From contig NZ_POQS01000001.1 in assembly GCF_002885955.2 (NCBI RefSeq), positions 830,686 through 894,685 on the forward strand: a stretch of DNA of 64,000 bases, in the 5' to 3' direction. The DNA comes from Achromobacter pulmonis (GTDB lineage: Bacteria > Pseudomonadota > Gammaproteobacteria > Burkholderiales > Burkholderiaceae_B). The notes beneath the pieces are model-generated. The model was not told the DNA's origin and ran no database searches. It saw only the letters and a program-made list of their open reading frames with translations. Made by a program: the position numbers and the translations under genes. Positions within the stretch are counted from its first letter, which is position 1, and every line of letters begins with the position of its first letter. This document shows, one piece after another, positions 42,096-51,322 of this stretch.

Positions 42096-43345
42096 CCACC
42101 CCCGCGCAACCGCTGGGCGGCCGCAGCCGCGCCGCACCGATCTTCCGCGGATGGCGGGTGGTGGCCGCCGCCTTTGCGATTACCTTGCTCGGCTTTGGCA
42201 GCGCGTATTCTTTCAGCGCGTTCGTCGAGGCGCTGCAACAGGAGTTCTCCGCCACCCGCGGCGCAGTATCGCTGGTGTTCTCGCTGGCGGGGTTTCTGTA
42301 TTTCGGCTTCGGCGCCATCAGCGGTCCGCTGGCCGACCGCTACGGTTCACGACGGCTGGCCGTGGCCGGGATGCTGCTGCTGGCGACGGGCCTCGCGCTG
42401 GCGGGCGCGGCGCGCAACATGACGCAGGTCTACGCGGCGTATGGCCTGGGCGTCGGACTGGGCATAGGCTGCTCTTACGTGCCGGTGGTCGGCGCGGTGC
42501 AGCGCTGGTTCGAACGCCGCCGCGCCATGGCGTCGGGACTGGCGGTCAGCGGCATCGGAGTGGGCACGCTGCTGGTGCCGGCGCTGGCGGCCGTCCTGAT
42601 CGACCACTGGGGCTGGCGCGGCGCGTATCTGATACTGGCCGCGGGCGTGGCGCTGGCCGGCTGCGCGGCGGCGCGCTGGATCGAGAATTCTCCCGCGGAC
42701 CGCGGCCTGCTGCCCGACGGCGCAGCCGGTCCGCGGCCCGCCGACGCGGCGCGCGCGGCGGCGCCCGGCCTGCCGGTGCGGACGGCGGTGCGCAGCAAGG
42801 CTTTCGTCCTGTTGTACCTGGCCTGCCTGGCCGGCGCCTTCGGCGTATTCGTCCCCTTCGTGCATCTGGTTCCGTACGCCCTGGACCGGGGCATCGAGCC
42901 GGCGCTCGCCGTACTGCTGCTGGGCTCGATAGGCGCGGGCAGCACGGCCGGCCGCTATCTGCTGGGCGCGCTGGCCGACCGCCTGGGCCGGCGCGCGTCG
43001 CTGGCCGCCATGTATGCCGGCATGGCGGCGACGCTGGCGTTATGGGGCGCCTGCGGCCATTTCTGGACGCTGGCGCTGTTCGCGCTGGCCTTCGGTCTGT
43101 TCTACGGCGGCTGGGTCGCGCTGCTGCCTGCCGTGGTCATGGACTACTTCGGCGGCCGCCATGTCAGCGGCATCATCGGCGTGCTGTACACCAGCGTGGC
43201 GTTCGGCACCCTGATCGGCCCGGTTGCGGCCGGCTACGCCTATGACCTGCGCGGCGGCTACGCGCTGCCCATCGCCATCAGCGCCGCGGTCAATCTGCTG
43301 GCCGCGGCGCTCACCGGGCTGCTGCCGGGTCGCGGCGCGCGCTGA
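42092..43345 (+). CDS. MFS transporter (OFA/monocarboxylate-like)
   Basis: 417 residues from ATG 42092, which overlaps the amidase stop; the longer upstream frame lies inside the amidase gene. It has twelve membrane segments, GPLADRYGSRRL in the first conserved loop, YGLGVGLGIGCSYVPV and a central Ala/Pro-rich loop. It resembles oxalate/formate-type and monocarboxylate MFS carriers. Coupling to the amidase suggests uptake of its amide substrate. Confidence 0.9.
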   Translation: MTTPAQPLGGRSRAAPIFRGWRVVAAAFAITLLGFGSAYSFSAFVEALQQEFSATRGAVSLVFSLAGFLYFGFGAISGPLADRYGSRRLAVAGMLLLATGLALAGAARNMTQVYAAYGLGVGLGIGCSYVPVVGAVQRWFERRRAMASGLAVSGIGVGTLLVPALAAVLIDHWGWRGAYLILAAGVALAGCAAARWIENSPADRGLLPDGAAGPRPADAARAAAPGLPVRTAVRSKAFVLLYLACLAGAFGVFVPFVHLVPYALDRGIEPALAVLLLGSIGAGSTAGRYLLGALADRLGRRASLAAMYAGMAATLALWGACGHFWTLALFALAFGLFYGGWVALLPAVVMDYFGGRHVSGIIGVLYTSVAFGTLIGPVAAGYAYDLRGGYALPIAISAAVNLLAAALTGLLPGRGAR

Positions 43346-43406
43346 GCCGGAGCCGAGCGCCGCTTCCACTACCATAGGCCTTCCGATCAAGACCGCCACG
43401 GCTGCC

Positions 43407-44216
43407 ATGTTCGACGCCTACCTCTCCCGCTGGAATCTGACGCCCGACGGCGCCCCCATCGTCACCCATGCGGCGCGGCTGCTGCCGGTGCTGCATCGCG
43501 GCCAGCCCGCCATGCTCAAGGTCTCTCACGAGGAAGATGAAAAACAGGGCGGCGTGCTGATGCGCTGGTGGGACGGGCACGGCGCGGCGCGCGTGCTCGC
43601 GCACGACGACGAGGCCATTGTGCTGGAGCGCGCCACCGGCGGCCGCTCGCTGGCGGAGTATGCGCGCAACGGCCGCGACGACGAGGCGACGCGCATCATC
43701 TGCGGCGTGCTTCAGGAACTGCATGCGCCGCGGGCCAAGCCCTTGCCCGAACTGCGCCCGCTGCAGTCCTGGTTCGCCGATCTCTGGCCCGCCGCCCGCG
43801 CGCGCGGCGGCATCCTGGCCGAGAGCGCCCGCCATGCCCGCGTCCTGCTCGACAGCCAGCGGGACCTGGCGGTGCTGCATGGCGACGCGCACCACGACAA
43901 CATCCTGGACTTCGGCGCTCGCGGCTGGCTGGTCATCGATCCCAAGCGCCTGTATGGCGAGCGCGCGTTCGACTACGCAAACATCTTCTGCAACCCGGAT
44001 CTGTCGGACCCCGAACCGCCGGTGGCCATCGTGCCCGGCCGCTTCGAGCGGCGCCTGGAGATCGTGGCCGGGCAAGCCGGCCTGGAGCGCCGCCGGCTGC
44101 TGCAATGGGTGGTGGCCTGGTGCGGGCTGTCCGCCGCCTGGTACCTGAACGATGGCGACGACGCCGCCATCGACCTGAACATCGCGGCCCAGGCGCAGGC
44201 GCTGCTGGCGCGCTGA
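43407..44216 (+). CDS. aminoglycoside/hydroxyurea phosphotransferase-like kinase (APH(6)-type)
   Basis: 269 residues from ATG 43407. The Brenner motif VLHGDAHHDNIL (catalytic Asp and metal Asn) is near residues 153-164 and the metal-binding Asp in VIDPKRLYGERAFDYAN near 175-190. N-terminal MLKVSHEEDEKQGG holds the ATP lysine. This is the APH_6_hur family, in which streptomycin 6-kinases are found, although many chromosomal members have unknown natural substrates. The gene is not flanked by mobile DNA and base use matches its neighbours, so it is probably intrinsic. Confidence 0.88.
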   Translation: MFDAYLSRWNLTPDGAPIVTHAARLLPVLHRGQPAMLKVSHEEDEKQGGVLMRWWDGHGAARVLAHDDEAIVLERATGGRSLAEYARNGRDDEATRIICGVLQELHAPRAKPLPELRPLQSWFADLWPAARARGGILAESARHARVLLDSQRDLAVLHGDAHHDNILDFGARGWLVIDPKRLYGERAFDYANIFCNPDLSDPEPPVAIVPGRFERRLEIVAGQAGLERRRLLQWVVAWCGLSAAWYLNDGDDAAIDLNIAAQAQALLAR

Positions 44217-44243
44217 TTCCGCCGGCGCCGGGCCGCGCGCCGG

Positions 44244-45680
44244 CTAGGCCTTGGCCAGGCTGATGACCTTGGGCCGGGTGACGCCCTTCAGTCCCTCCAG
44301 GCCGAACTCCACGCCCCAGCCGGAGCCCTTGATGCCGCCGAACGGCACCGCGGGGTGCACCGCGCCATGCTGGTTTATCCAGACCGTGCCCGCCTGCAGG
44401 CGGTCGGCGACCGACGCGGCCCGATCCGGATCGGACGACCAGACCGACGCGCCCAGGCCCAGGTCCAGGCGGTTGGCGCTGGCGATCGCGGCGTCCAGGT
44501 CCGTGTAGCGGATGATGGGCAGGACCGGACCGAACTGCTCTTCGTCGACCAGCGCCGCGCCGTCTGCGATGCCGGTCACCAGGGTGACGGGATAGAAATT
44601 GCCCGGACCGTCCGCCGGCGCGCCGCCGCACTCCACCACCGCGCCTTGCGCCCGGGCCTGTTCGACCAGCCGGACGATGCGCTGGTGCTGAGGACGGTTC
44701 TGGATCGGCCCGATGGCCACGCCGGGCTCCAACCCATTGCCCATGGGCATGGAAGCCGCCAATTGCCTGAGCTGCGCGACCACGGCGTCGTGCAGGCTGT
44801 CGGGCACGTACAGACGCTTGATGCAGGCGCAGGTCTGGCCCATGTTGAGGAACGCGCCCCAGAAGAGTCCCGTGGCGATCCGGGCGGGATCGGCGTCGTC
44901 CAGGACGATGGCGGCGTCGTTGCCGCCCAGCTCCATGGTCGTGGGCCGCAGCGTCTGCGCCGCCGTGCCTGCGATGTGCGAACCGGTCCGGCCGGAACCG
45001 GTAAACAGAATCTTGTCTATGCCCGGCTGGGCGATCAGCGCCGCGCCGGTGGCGCCGGCCCCGGCCACGGTGTTGATGACGCCCGGCGGCAGCGCCGCCG
45101 CGATCAGGCGGATCATTTCCAGGCTTGCGATGCTGGTGTATTCCGACGGCTTGAGCACGACGGTGTTGCCGGTGCGCAGGGCCGGAATGATCTGCCAGAT
45201 CGCGATCAGCAGCGGCCAGTTCCACGGCGCGATGGCGGCGATCACTCCGTAGGGCTTGCGCTGCATCACGTCGCGCCGGCTGTCGTCCTCGAAAACGGTT
45301 TCGTCGTGCAGCGGCATGGCCGCCGGCGCCTGGGTCCAGGCCACGCAGCCCGCCAGTTCGTAGCGCGCGCCCGGAATCTCGGCGGGGCCCAGGCCGCCCA
45401 GCGGCTTGCCCTGTTCGCGCGTGACCCAGTCCGCGAGGTACTCGGCATTGTCCTGCAGGATTTGCGCCACGTCGGCCATGGCGCGCCGGCGCGCCTCGTC
45501 CGGCAGGGCTTCCCAGGCCGGCTGCGCGGCGCGCGCCGCCGCGACGGCCTGCGCCAGCTGGGCCTCGGTCGATTGGGCCACATGACCGATGACTTCGCCG
45601 GTGGCGGGGTTGTATGAATCGAACCACTCCACGCCTGCCACCTGGCGGCCGTCGATGGTGTTCAGAAACTTGGGAACCAT
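44244..45680 (-). CDS. NAD(P)-dependent aldehyde dehydrogenase
   Basis: 478 residues from the ATG at 45678-45680 (MVPKFLNTIDGRQVAG). Motifs are APWNWPLLIAIWQIIPAL, FTGSGRTGSHI (NAD loop), general base Glu in TMELGGNDAA, catalytic Cys in NMGQTCACIKRLYV, and C-terminal PFGGIKGSGWGVEFG. It oxidises an aldehyde to an acid in the cytosol. It is the last gene of the MarR/dioxygenase/MFS/ALDH set, so its aldehyde may be the product of the TauD-type dioxygenase, whose hydroxylations often release aldehydes. Confidence 0.92.
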   Translation of the reverse strand: MVPKFLNTIDGRQVAGVEWFDSYNPATGEVIGHVAQSTEAQLAQAVAAARAAQPAWEALPDEARRRAMADVAQILQDNAEYLADWVTREQGKPLGGLGPAEIPGARYELAGCVAWTQAPAAMPLHDETVFEDDSRRDVMQRKPYGVIAAIAPWNWPLLIAIWQIIPALRTGNTVVLKPSEYTSIASLEMIRLIAAALPPGVINTVAGAGATGAALIAQPGIDKILFTGSGRTGSHIAGTAAQTLRPTTMELGGNDAAIVLDDADPARIATGLFWGAFLNMGQTCACIKRLYVPDSLHDAVVAQLRQLAASMPMGNGLEPGVAIGPIQNRPQHQRIVRLVEQARAQGAVVECGGAPADGPGNFYPVTLVTGIADGAALVDEEQFGPVLPIIRYTDLDAAIASANRLDLGLGASVWSSDPDRAASVADRLQAGTVWINQHGAVHPAVPFGGIKGSGWGVEFGLEGLKGVTRPKVISLAKA

Positions 45681-45706
45681 GATGATCTCATATGAGTGAA
45701 TGGATG

Positions 45707-46975
45707 CTAGGCGGCCTTGATCGCGCCCACCCTGCGCAGGCTGCCTTCCGAGTTGACGGTCAGCAGGCAGACCATCGCCCCGGCCGCGAGCACGGCCGCC
45801 GAGCACATCAGGCCGTCCTGGTATCCGGCCGTACCCAGCCCCGCGCCTATCATCCGTCCCATGACGATGGGCGCGATCAGGCCGGCGGTGGTGGCGATGG
45901 AGTTGCAGATCGCCAGCGCCGCGCCGCGCTGGCGCACCGGCGATATTTCTCCGACGATGGCCGGGCACAGCACGAAGCTGATCTGCGGCAGGCTGCAACC
46001 CAGCGCCAGCAGCACGGTGCGCACGTCCCGCGGCATCTCGGCCTGCACGGCCAGCAGGATCAGCGCCGCGCCCAGCAGCGTCAGCATCGCCGTCAGCACG
46101 CCGCGCGCCAGTCGCGAACTGCAGCCGCGCCTGAGCATGGCTTCCGAGGCGTAGGCCCCCAGCAGCGACACCGGAATATTGATGGCGATGAATAGCGAGA
46201 ACATCCAGCCGCTCTGCGAAGCCGGATAGCCGAGCGCGTTCTGCAGATACGACGGAATCCACGTGAAGATGATGGCGACCACCCAGTACGCCGTCCAATA
46301 GACCGCGACGCTGCCGATGTAGGTGGGGTCCAGCAGCAGGCGGCGGTACGGCACGGCCTGCCCCGGCGAGTCGGCCGCGGCGGGCGCGGCCCGGTCCAGC
46401 GGGCCTTCTTTGGAAAACAGTTGCCACAACACCATCCAGGCCAGGCCGGCGACGCCCAGGACCAGGAACGCCGAACGCCAGCCGTAGTGGATCGTCAGCA
46501 AGGTCACCACCGGACCGGCGAGCAGCATGCCGGCCTGCCCGCCCTGCATGATGATGGCGGTGGGAATGTTGCGCTTGCCGTTGGGCACCCACTTGTAGCA
46601 GGCGTGCAGGGCCAGCGGGTACGCCGGCCCCTCGCCCGCCCCCAGCAACACCCGGCACGCGATGAGCAGGGGCATGCTGGCCGTGGCCAGGGCCAGCGGC
46701 AATTGCGCAACCGTCCAGATCAGCGCCAGGGCGCCGAGCAGCGGCTTGGCGGCGATGCGGTTGGCCAGGAATCCGACGATCACCCCGGATATCGCGAACA
46801 GCGAAAAGAAGGTGCCCGCGACGACGCCGAATTGGTCGGCGGAAAGGTCCAGTTCCTTCATCAGCGGCACGGCGACCAGGCCGAGCGCGGCCTTGTCCGC
46901 GAAGTTGATCAGCATGAAGACGAACAGCAGGGCAATGACGATTGCCGCCGAACGGCGGTCGCTAGCGTTGTGCAT
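45707..46975 (-). CDS. MFS transporter, anion:cation symporter-like
   Basis: 422 residues, twelve membrane segments. NFADKAALGLVAVPLMKELDLSADQFGVV near residues 24-52 and the following loop place it with the ACS branch (hexuronate, galactonate, phthalate carriers). It overlaps the dioxygenase gene by 14 bases. It probably imports the organic anion used by the dioxygenase and aldehyde dehydrogenase. Confidence 0.91.
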   Translation of the reverse strand: MHNASDRRSAAIVIALLFVFMLINFADKAALGLVAVPLMKELDLSADQFGVVAGTFFSLFAISGVIVGFLANRIAAKPLLGALALIWTVAQLPLALATASMPLLIACRVLLGAGEGPAYPLALHACYKWVPNGKRNIPTAIIMQGGQAGMLLAGPVVTLLTIHYGWRSAFLVLGVAGLAWMVLWQLFSKEGPLDRAAPAAADSPGQAVPYRRLLLDPTYIGSVAVYWTAYWVVAIIFTWIPSYLQNALGYPASQSGWMFSLFIAINIPVSLLGAYASEAMLRRGCSSRLARGVLTAMLTLLGAALILLAVQAEMPRDVRTVLLALGCSLPQISFVLCPAIVGEISPVRQRGAALAICNSIATTAGLIAPIVMGRMIGAGLGTAGYQDGLMCSAAVLAAGAMVCLLTVNSEGSLRRVGAIKAA

Positions 46976-47924
46976 CGCTGTCTCCCGGACCGGATGAAAG
47001 ACTCGCTGGCGACGCGGCCGCGGCGCGCGCCTGTAGCGGGCGTTCCCCCGTTATGGTGGCCCGCATCATGCGCCGCACCGCGGGGAAATAATCCTGGATG
47101 GCGTAGTGCTGGGTCGAACGGTTGTCCCAGAAGACCACCGTTTTCTCGCGCCAGCGCAGCCGCATCTGGTATTCGGGGCGGCGCGCCTGCTGGAACAGGT
47201 AATCGAGCAGGGTCCGCGCGCCCGTCGCGAACTCCGGCATGCCGCCGAAGGCGCCCGATTCGACGTAGTTGAGCAAATGGGTGGTGAAGCCTTCGTTCAC
47301 GTACAGCACTTTTTCGCCCGACTCCGGATGCACGCGCACCACCGGGTGGATCTGCGGCGGAAATTCCAGCCGCGTCCAGGCGCGGCGATCGGGCTCGATC
47401 CTGTCGATAAAGCCGGGCAGCATGTCGTGGACCGCCTGCAATCCCTGTATGGCGGATTTGACGGACTCGGGCAGCCGCCGATAGGCCAGCTCCATGTTCA
47501 CCCAGACCGTATCGCCGCCGACGGGCGGGCACTCCACGCATCGCAGCACCGAGCCCATCGACGGCAGCTCGCGCCAGCTGACGTCGCTGTGATAGATGTT
47601 CTCGCGCGCCGGCCTGCTGCCGTCGCCGCCCAGCAATACCAGTTCGGGAAAGCGCTCGTGGCGGGGAAACACCGGATGCACTTCGAGTTCGCCGAAGCGC
47701 CGCGCGAACCCGACCTGCTCCTGCGCGGAGATGTCCTGGTCGCGAAACACCAGCACCTTGTGCCGGACCAGCAGCTTGCGCAGCAGGTCGATCGACGCCT
47801 GATCCAGTTCGCCATGCAGGCGCAGGCCGCCGACTTCCACGCCGATGGCGGGCGTGATGGGATCGATCCGCAGGCCGTCGCGCACTTCGGGTTCGGCGAG
47901 CGCATCCGTTTCAATGGCGTTCAT
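46962..47924 (-). CDS. TauD/TfdA-family Fe(II)/2-oxoglutarate dioxygenase
   Basis: 320 residues from the ATG at 47922-47924 with AGGAGA upstream; the frame runs further as antisense of the MarR gene. The iron ligands are in YHSDVSW (HxD, near residues 111-113) and RSTQHYAIQD (distal His near 270), and the 2-oxoglutarate Arg is in RRMMRATITG. It hydroxylates a small acid with O2 and 2-oxoglutarate, often leading to loss of sulfite, phenol or an aldehyde. It is the first structural gene downstream of MarR. Confidence 0.92.
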   Translation of the reverse strand: MNAIETDALAEPEVRDGLRIDPITPAIGVEVGGLRLHGELDQASIDLLRKLLVRHKVLVFRDQDISAQEQVGFARRFGELEVHPVFPRHERFPELVLLGGDGSRPARENIYHSDVSWRELPSMGSVLRCVECPPVGGDTVWVNMELAYRRLPESVKSAIQGLQAVHDMLPGFIDRIEPDRRAWTRLEFPPQIHPVVRVHPESGEKVLYVNEGFTTHLLNYVESGAFGGMPEFATGARTLLDYLFQQARRPEYQMRLRWREKTVVFWDNRSTQHYAIQDYFPAVRRMMRATITGERPLQARAAAASPASLSSGPGDSDAQR

Positions 47925-47940
47925 TGCTTGTCTCCTATTT

Positions 47941-47956
47941 GTTTCGTTTGAAACGA
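47941..47956. promoter_or_regulatory. palindrome before the dioxygenase gene, candidate MarR operator
   Basis: TCGTTTGAAACGA at 47944-47956 is a perfect 13-bp palindrome (centre G). With the preceding bases it also reads GTTTC-N4-GAAAC at 47941-47954. It lies 20-30 bases upstream of the dioxygenase start, where a bound repressor would block transcription, and downstream of the MarR gene. Confidence 0.55.
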
Positions 47957-48030
47957 TACTAATTTTCCAAACGGCGCTTGTAAAGGAACAAGATGGCGAC
48001 CAAGGGAAAATACCGAGAGGAACCGCGCGC

Positions 48031-48495
48031 CTAGATGTGCGCGTCGCCGTCGAGCGCGCTGCCGGCCATGTCCAGCACCTTGCGGGCCAGCTTGGCCAGC
48101 ACCCTGCCGAACGTCTCCTGCTCTTCGCGCGTGAGCACCGAGAGCAGCTCCCGCTCCAGGTCGACGGCGATCGGGGTGATGCGGTCGTGGATGCGCCGCC
48201 CCTCGCGGGTGAGTTCGAGCCGGTTGCTGCGCTGGTCTTCCGGATGGGCCTTGCGCGCAATGATGCCGGCGGCGGCAAGGCGCGTGACCGCCCGGCTGAC
48301 CTTGGCCTTGTCCATGCTGGTCTTGTCCATGACTTCGCCGGAGGACAGCTCGCCGTGGCGGCCCAGCACCGCGACGACGCGCCACTCCGGAATCGACAGC
48401 CCGAAGCGCTCGGCATGCTGCCGGGCGAAGCTGACGGCGATGTGGGAAGCGAGCACCGTGATCCGATAGGGAAGAAAGTCGTCTAGGTCGAACAC
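48031..48495 (-). CDS. MarR-family transcriptional regulator
   Basis: 154 residues. The winged helix (LSSGEVMDKTSMDKAKVSRAVTRLAAAGIIARKAHPEDQRSNRLELTREG, about residues 50-100) is typical MarR, flanked by dimerisation helices. It lies upstream of the dioxygenase/MFS/ALDH genes on the same strand and should repress them until a small aromatic or acidic ligand binds. The palindrome at 47944-47956 is the likely operator. Confidence 0.92.
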   Translation of the reverse strand: MFDLDDFLPYRITVLASHIAVSFARQHAERFGLSIPEWRVVAVLGRHGELSSGEVMDKTSMDKAKVSRAVTRLAAAGIIARKAHPEDQRSNRLELTREGRRIHDRITPIAVDLERELLSVLTREEQETFGRVLAKLARKVLDMAGSALDGDAHI

Positions 48496-48699
48496 TTTTC
48501 AGTAAACGTGGATTGGACGGGTCGCGGGCCGGGCAATTCCGCGGCCGCGCAGCAGAAGACTATCACCAAAGCGCATCGTATCCCGCCCGGGGGCCGGCAC
48601 GGACCTTCCGGAACGCGGGCCGCGCGCAATGAGCAATCCGGTTTGTTGCGGTAAGGTGGAGGCCCCTCACCCCTTGTCTCTTCATTCCTGGAGTACCGA

Positions 48700-50094
48700 A
48701 TGACCGGATTGATCATCGTGGTGACGGCGCTGGCGTTCCTGATGCTGGCGGCGTATCGCGGCTATAGCGTGATTCTCTGCGCGCCCATCGCGGCCATGGG
48801 CGCGGTGCTGCTGACGGACCCATCGGCGCTGGCGCCGGTGTTCTCGGGCATTTTCATGGAGCGCATGGCGGGCTTCGCCAAGCTCTATTTCCCCGTCTTT
48901 CTGCTGGGCGCCGTGTTCGGCAAGCTGATCGAACTGTCGGGCTTTTCGCGCGCCATCGTGCAGGCGGTGCTGCGCCTGATCGGCGCCGAGCGCGCCATCA
49001 TGGCCATCGTGCTGGTCTGCGCGGTGCTGACCTACGGCGGCGTGTCGCTGTTCGTGGTGGTGTTCGCGGTGTACCCCTTCGCCGCCGAGATGTTCCGCCA
49101 GGGCGGCATCCCCAAGCGGCTGATGCCGGGCGCGATCGCGCTGGGCGCGTTCACCTTCACCATGACCGCCCTGCCCGGCACGCCGCAGATCCAGAACATC
49201 ATCCCCACCACGTTCTTCGAGACCACGACCTGGGCGGCGCCGTGGCTGGGCCTGATCGGCGCGGCCTGCACGCTGACGGCCGGCATCGCCTACCTGGAAT
49301 GGCGGCGCAAGCGCGCGGCGGCGGCCGGCGAAACCTACGGCACCGACCTGCGCAACGAGCCCGCCACCCCGCCCGGCGAGCGCCAGCACCATCCGCTGAT
49401 CGCGCTGCTGCCGCTGGTGGTGGTGGGCGTGGCCAACTATCTGCTGACGCGCTGGATTCCGGGCTGGTATCCGGCCGGCTCCGAAGTGGCGCTGCCCGGC
49501 CTGCCCCAGCCGCTGCCGGTCAACGCGCAGGACCAGGTCGCGCTGTGGGCGGTCATGGGCGCGCTGATCGCGGGCATCGCCACCATTCTGCTGTTCTCGT
49601 TCTCGGCCATCCGGGCGCATTTCGCCGAAGGCAGCAAGAGCGCGGTGTCGGGCGCGCTGCTGGCCTCCATGAACACCGCCGCCGAGTACGGCTTCGGCGG
49701 CGTGATCGCCGCGCTTCCGGGTTTTCTGCTGGTGGCCGACGCGCTCAAGGCCATACCCGACCCGCTGGTCGGCGAGGCGGTGGCCGTGACTTCGCTGGCC
49801 GGCATCACCGGTTCGGCCTCGGGCGGAATGAGCATTGCGCTGGCCGCCATGGCGCAGACCTTCATCGACAGCGCCAACGCCGCCGGCATCCCGATGGAGG
49901 TGCTGCACCGGATCGCCGCCATGGCCAGCGGCGGCATGGACACGCTGCCGCACAACGGCGCGGTGATCACGCTGCTGGCCGTGACCGGCCTGACCCACCG
50001 CCAGTCCTACGGCGATATTTTCGCCATCACGCTGATCTCGACGCTGTCGGTTTTCGTGACGATCGCCGTCTATTACCTGACCGGCATCGTCTGA
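48700..50094 (+). CDS. GntP-family permease
   Basis: 464 residues, strongly hydrophobic with about twelve segments. PALPGTPQIQNIIPTTFF-like sequence (here TALPGTPQIQNIIPTTFF, near residues 152-169) and the C-terminal GGMDTLPHNGAVITLL are GntP/CitMHS-type hallmarks. It imports a sugar acid or hydroxycarboxylate with protons. A promoter would lie in the 204-base gap with the divergent MarR gene; CTGGAG is just before the start. No catabolic gene is coupled to it. Confidence 0.92.
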   Translation: MTGLIIVVTALAFLMLAAYRGYSVILCAPIAAMGAVLLTDPSALAPVFSGIFMERMAGFAKLYFPVFLLGAVFGKLIELSGFSRAIVQAVLRLIGAERAIMAIVLVCAVLTYGGVSLFVVVFAVYPFAAEMFRQGGIPKRLMPGAIALGAFTFTMTALPGTPQIQNIIPTTFFETTTWAAPWLGLIGAACTLTAGIAYLEWRRKRAAAAGETYGTDLRNEPATPPGERQHHPLIALLPLVVVGVANYLLTRWIPGWYPAGSEVALPGLPQPLPVNAQDQVALWAVMGALIAGIATILLFSFSAIRAHFAEGSKSAVSGALLASMNTAAEYGFGGVIAALPGFLLVADALKAIPDPLVGEAVAVTSLAGITGSASGGMSIALAAMAQTFIDSANAAGIPMEVLHRIAAMASGGMDTLPHNGAVITLLAVTGLTHRQSYGDIFAITLISTLSVFVTIAVYYLTGIV

Positions 50095-50135
50095 AGGCGG
50101 CGGCCGTCGCCCTCTCCCCCCTCGTTCCTAAGCAT

Positions 50136-50159
50136 GAGCCGGGCCACCCCGCCCGGCTC
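50136..50159. terminator. GC-rich hairpin after the permease gene
   Basis: GAGCCGGGC (50136-50144) pairs perfectly with GCCCGGCTC (50151-50159) around a 6-base loop, 42 bases after the permease stop. It lacks a T-run, so termination would be weak or Rho-assisted. The rest of the 310-base gap up to 50404 holds no gene; CCCTCTCCCCC at 50110-50120 resembles half of the dispersed palindrome seen at 30944. Confidence 0.4.
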
Positions 50160-50404
50160 GCCGGGCGGCGCCCGGAGAGCCGCGTATTTGCTCGCCCCCT
50201 CATCCCTTCTCCGTATGCGCGCCTCGGCTGAGGGGTTGAGCGCCGCGCCGCGCCCGCATTTTTTCTCCAACGATCACTCCGGCCTTTGCATTACGGAGAA
50301 CTCTGGCCAGTCGCATGAGTTTTGCATGAGACGGAAGCCCGAAGGTCTGTATTAGGCTGAAGCCGCAGTACTCCGACTCACCTTGATCGATTGGACGAAA
50401 GTAA

Positions 50405-51289
50405 ATGAATCAGCTCATTCATCCGGACTGCCACCCCTTCACCGCCGCCGGCAATCTGAAGCAGATCTCCGCGTTTTACGAGGAGGGACGTCGAGTCATG
50501 TGGATGATGCTGCGGGCACACCCGCGGCCGTGCTTCAACCATGAATTGATCGACGAGATCATGACCCTGGCGCGCGCCGCCAAGGATTCCGGCCTGCCCA
50601 TCGACTTCTGGGTCACGGGCTCGCTGGTGCCGCAGATCTACAACGTCGGCGGCGATCTCAACTTCTTTGCCGAGGCGATCCGCACCGGCCGCCGCGAGGC
50701 CCTGCGGGCCTACGCCCGGGCCTGCGTGGATTGCGTGCACGCCGCCACCCGCGGCTTCGACACCGGCGCGATCTCGCTGGCCATGATCGAGGGCACCGCG
50801 CTGGGCGGCGGCTTCGAGGCGGCGCTGGCGCACCACTTCGTGCTGGCCCAGAACACCGCCCGCATGGGCTTCCCGGAAATGGCGTTCAACCTGTTCCCGG
50901 GCATGGGCGGGTACTCGCTGGTGGCGCGCCGTTCGGGCATGAAGCTGGCCGAGGAACTGATCGGCACGGGCGAATCCCATACCGCCGAATGGTTCCATGC
51001 GCGCGGCCTGGTGGACGTGCTGTTCGAGCCGGGCGACGCCTACAAGGCCACGCGCACCTTCATCGACGTGATGCGGCCCAAGCTCAACGGCATGCGCGCC
51101 ATGCTGCGCGCGCGCCAGCGCGTGCTGAGCCTGCCGCGCTCCGAGCTGATGGACATCACCGAGGATTGGGTCGAGGCCGCGTTCTCGATCGATCCCAAGG
51201 ATCGCGCCTACATGGAACGCCTGGTGATGGCGCAGAACCGGCGCAGCGCCGTCACGTCCGAGTCGGGCACGGAAGCCACCATGCATTGA
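50405..51289 (+). CDS. rpfF: RpfF-type DSF (cis-2-unsaturated fatty acid signal) synthase
   Basis: 294 residues, crotonase fold. It follows RpfF rather than ordinary enoyl-CoA hydratases: YNVGGDLNFFAEAIR, IEGTALGGGFEAALAHH, GFPEMAFNLFPGMGGYSL and the C-terminal VMAQNRRS. The two catalytic glutamates of RpfF correspond to E138 (GGGFEAAL) and E158 (GFPEM), with the same 20-residue spacing. It should dehydrate a 3-hydroxyacyl-ACP to a cis-2 enoyl chain and release the free acid (BDSF-like signal). It is convergent with rpfR, its expected receptor, 33 bases away. Confidence 0.9.
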   Translation: MNQLIHPDCHPFTAAGNLKQISAFYEEGRRVMWMMLRAHPRPCFNHELIDEIMTLARAAKDSGLPIDFWVTGSLVPQIYNVGGDLNFFAEAIRTGRREALRAYARACVDCVHAATRGFDTGAISLAMIEGTALGGGFEAALAHHFVLAQNTARMGFPEMAFNLFPGMGGYSLVARRSGMKLAEELIGTGESHTAEWFHARGLVDVLFEPGDAYKATRTFIDVMRPKLNGMRAMLRARQRVLSLPRSELMDITEDWVEAAFSIDPKDRAYMERLVMAQNRRSAVTSESGTEATMH

Positions 51290-51291
51290 TC

Positions 51292-51305
51292 CCCGGCGCG
51301 CCGGG
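51292..51305. terminator. palindrome between convergent rpfF and rpfR
   Basis: CCCGGCGCGCCGGG is a perfect 14-bp palindrome (5-bp stem with CGCG loop) in the 33-base gap between the two convergent stops. It could serve as a weak two-way terminator; there is no T-run. Confidence 0.3.
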
Positions 51306-51322
51306 CCGGCTGCTGCAAGCGA

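Noticed and set aside
50405-51289. Calling the crotonase-fold gene an ordinary enoyl-CoA hydratase
   Set aside because: Sequence follows RpfF over its length, both catalytic Glu have RpfF spacing, and the RpfR-type receptor is adjacent.
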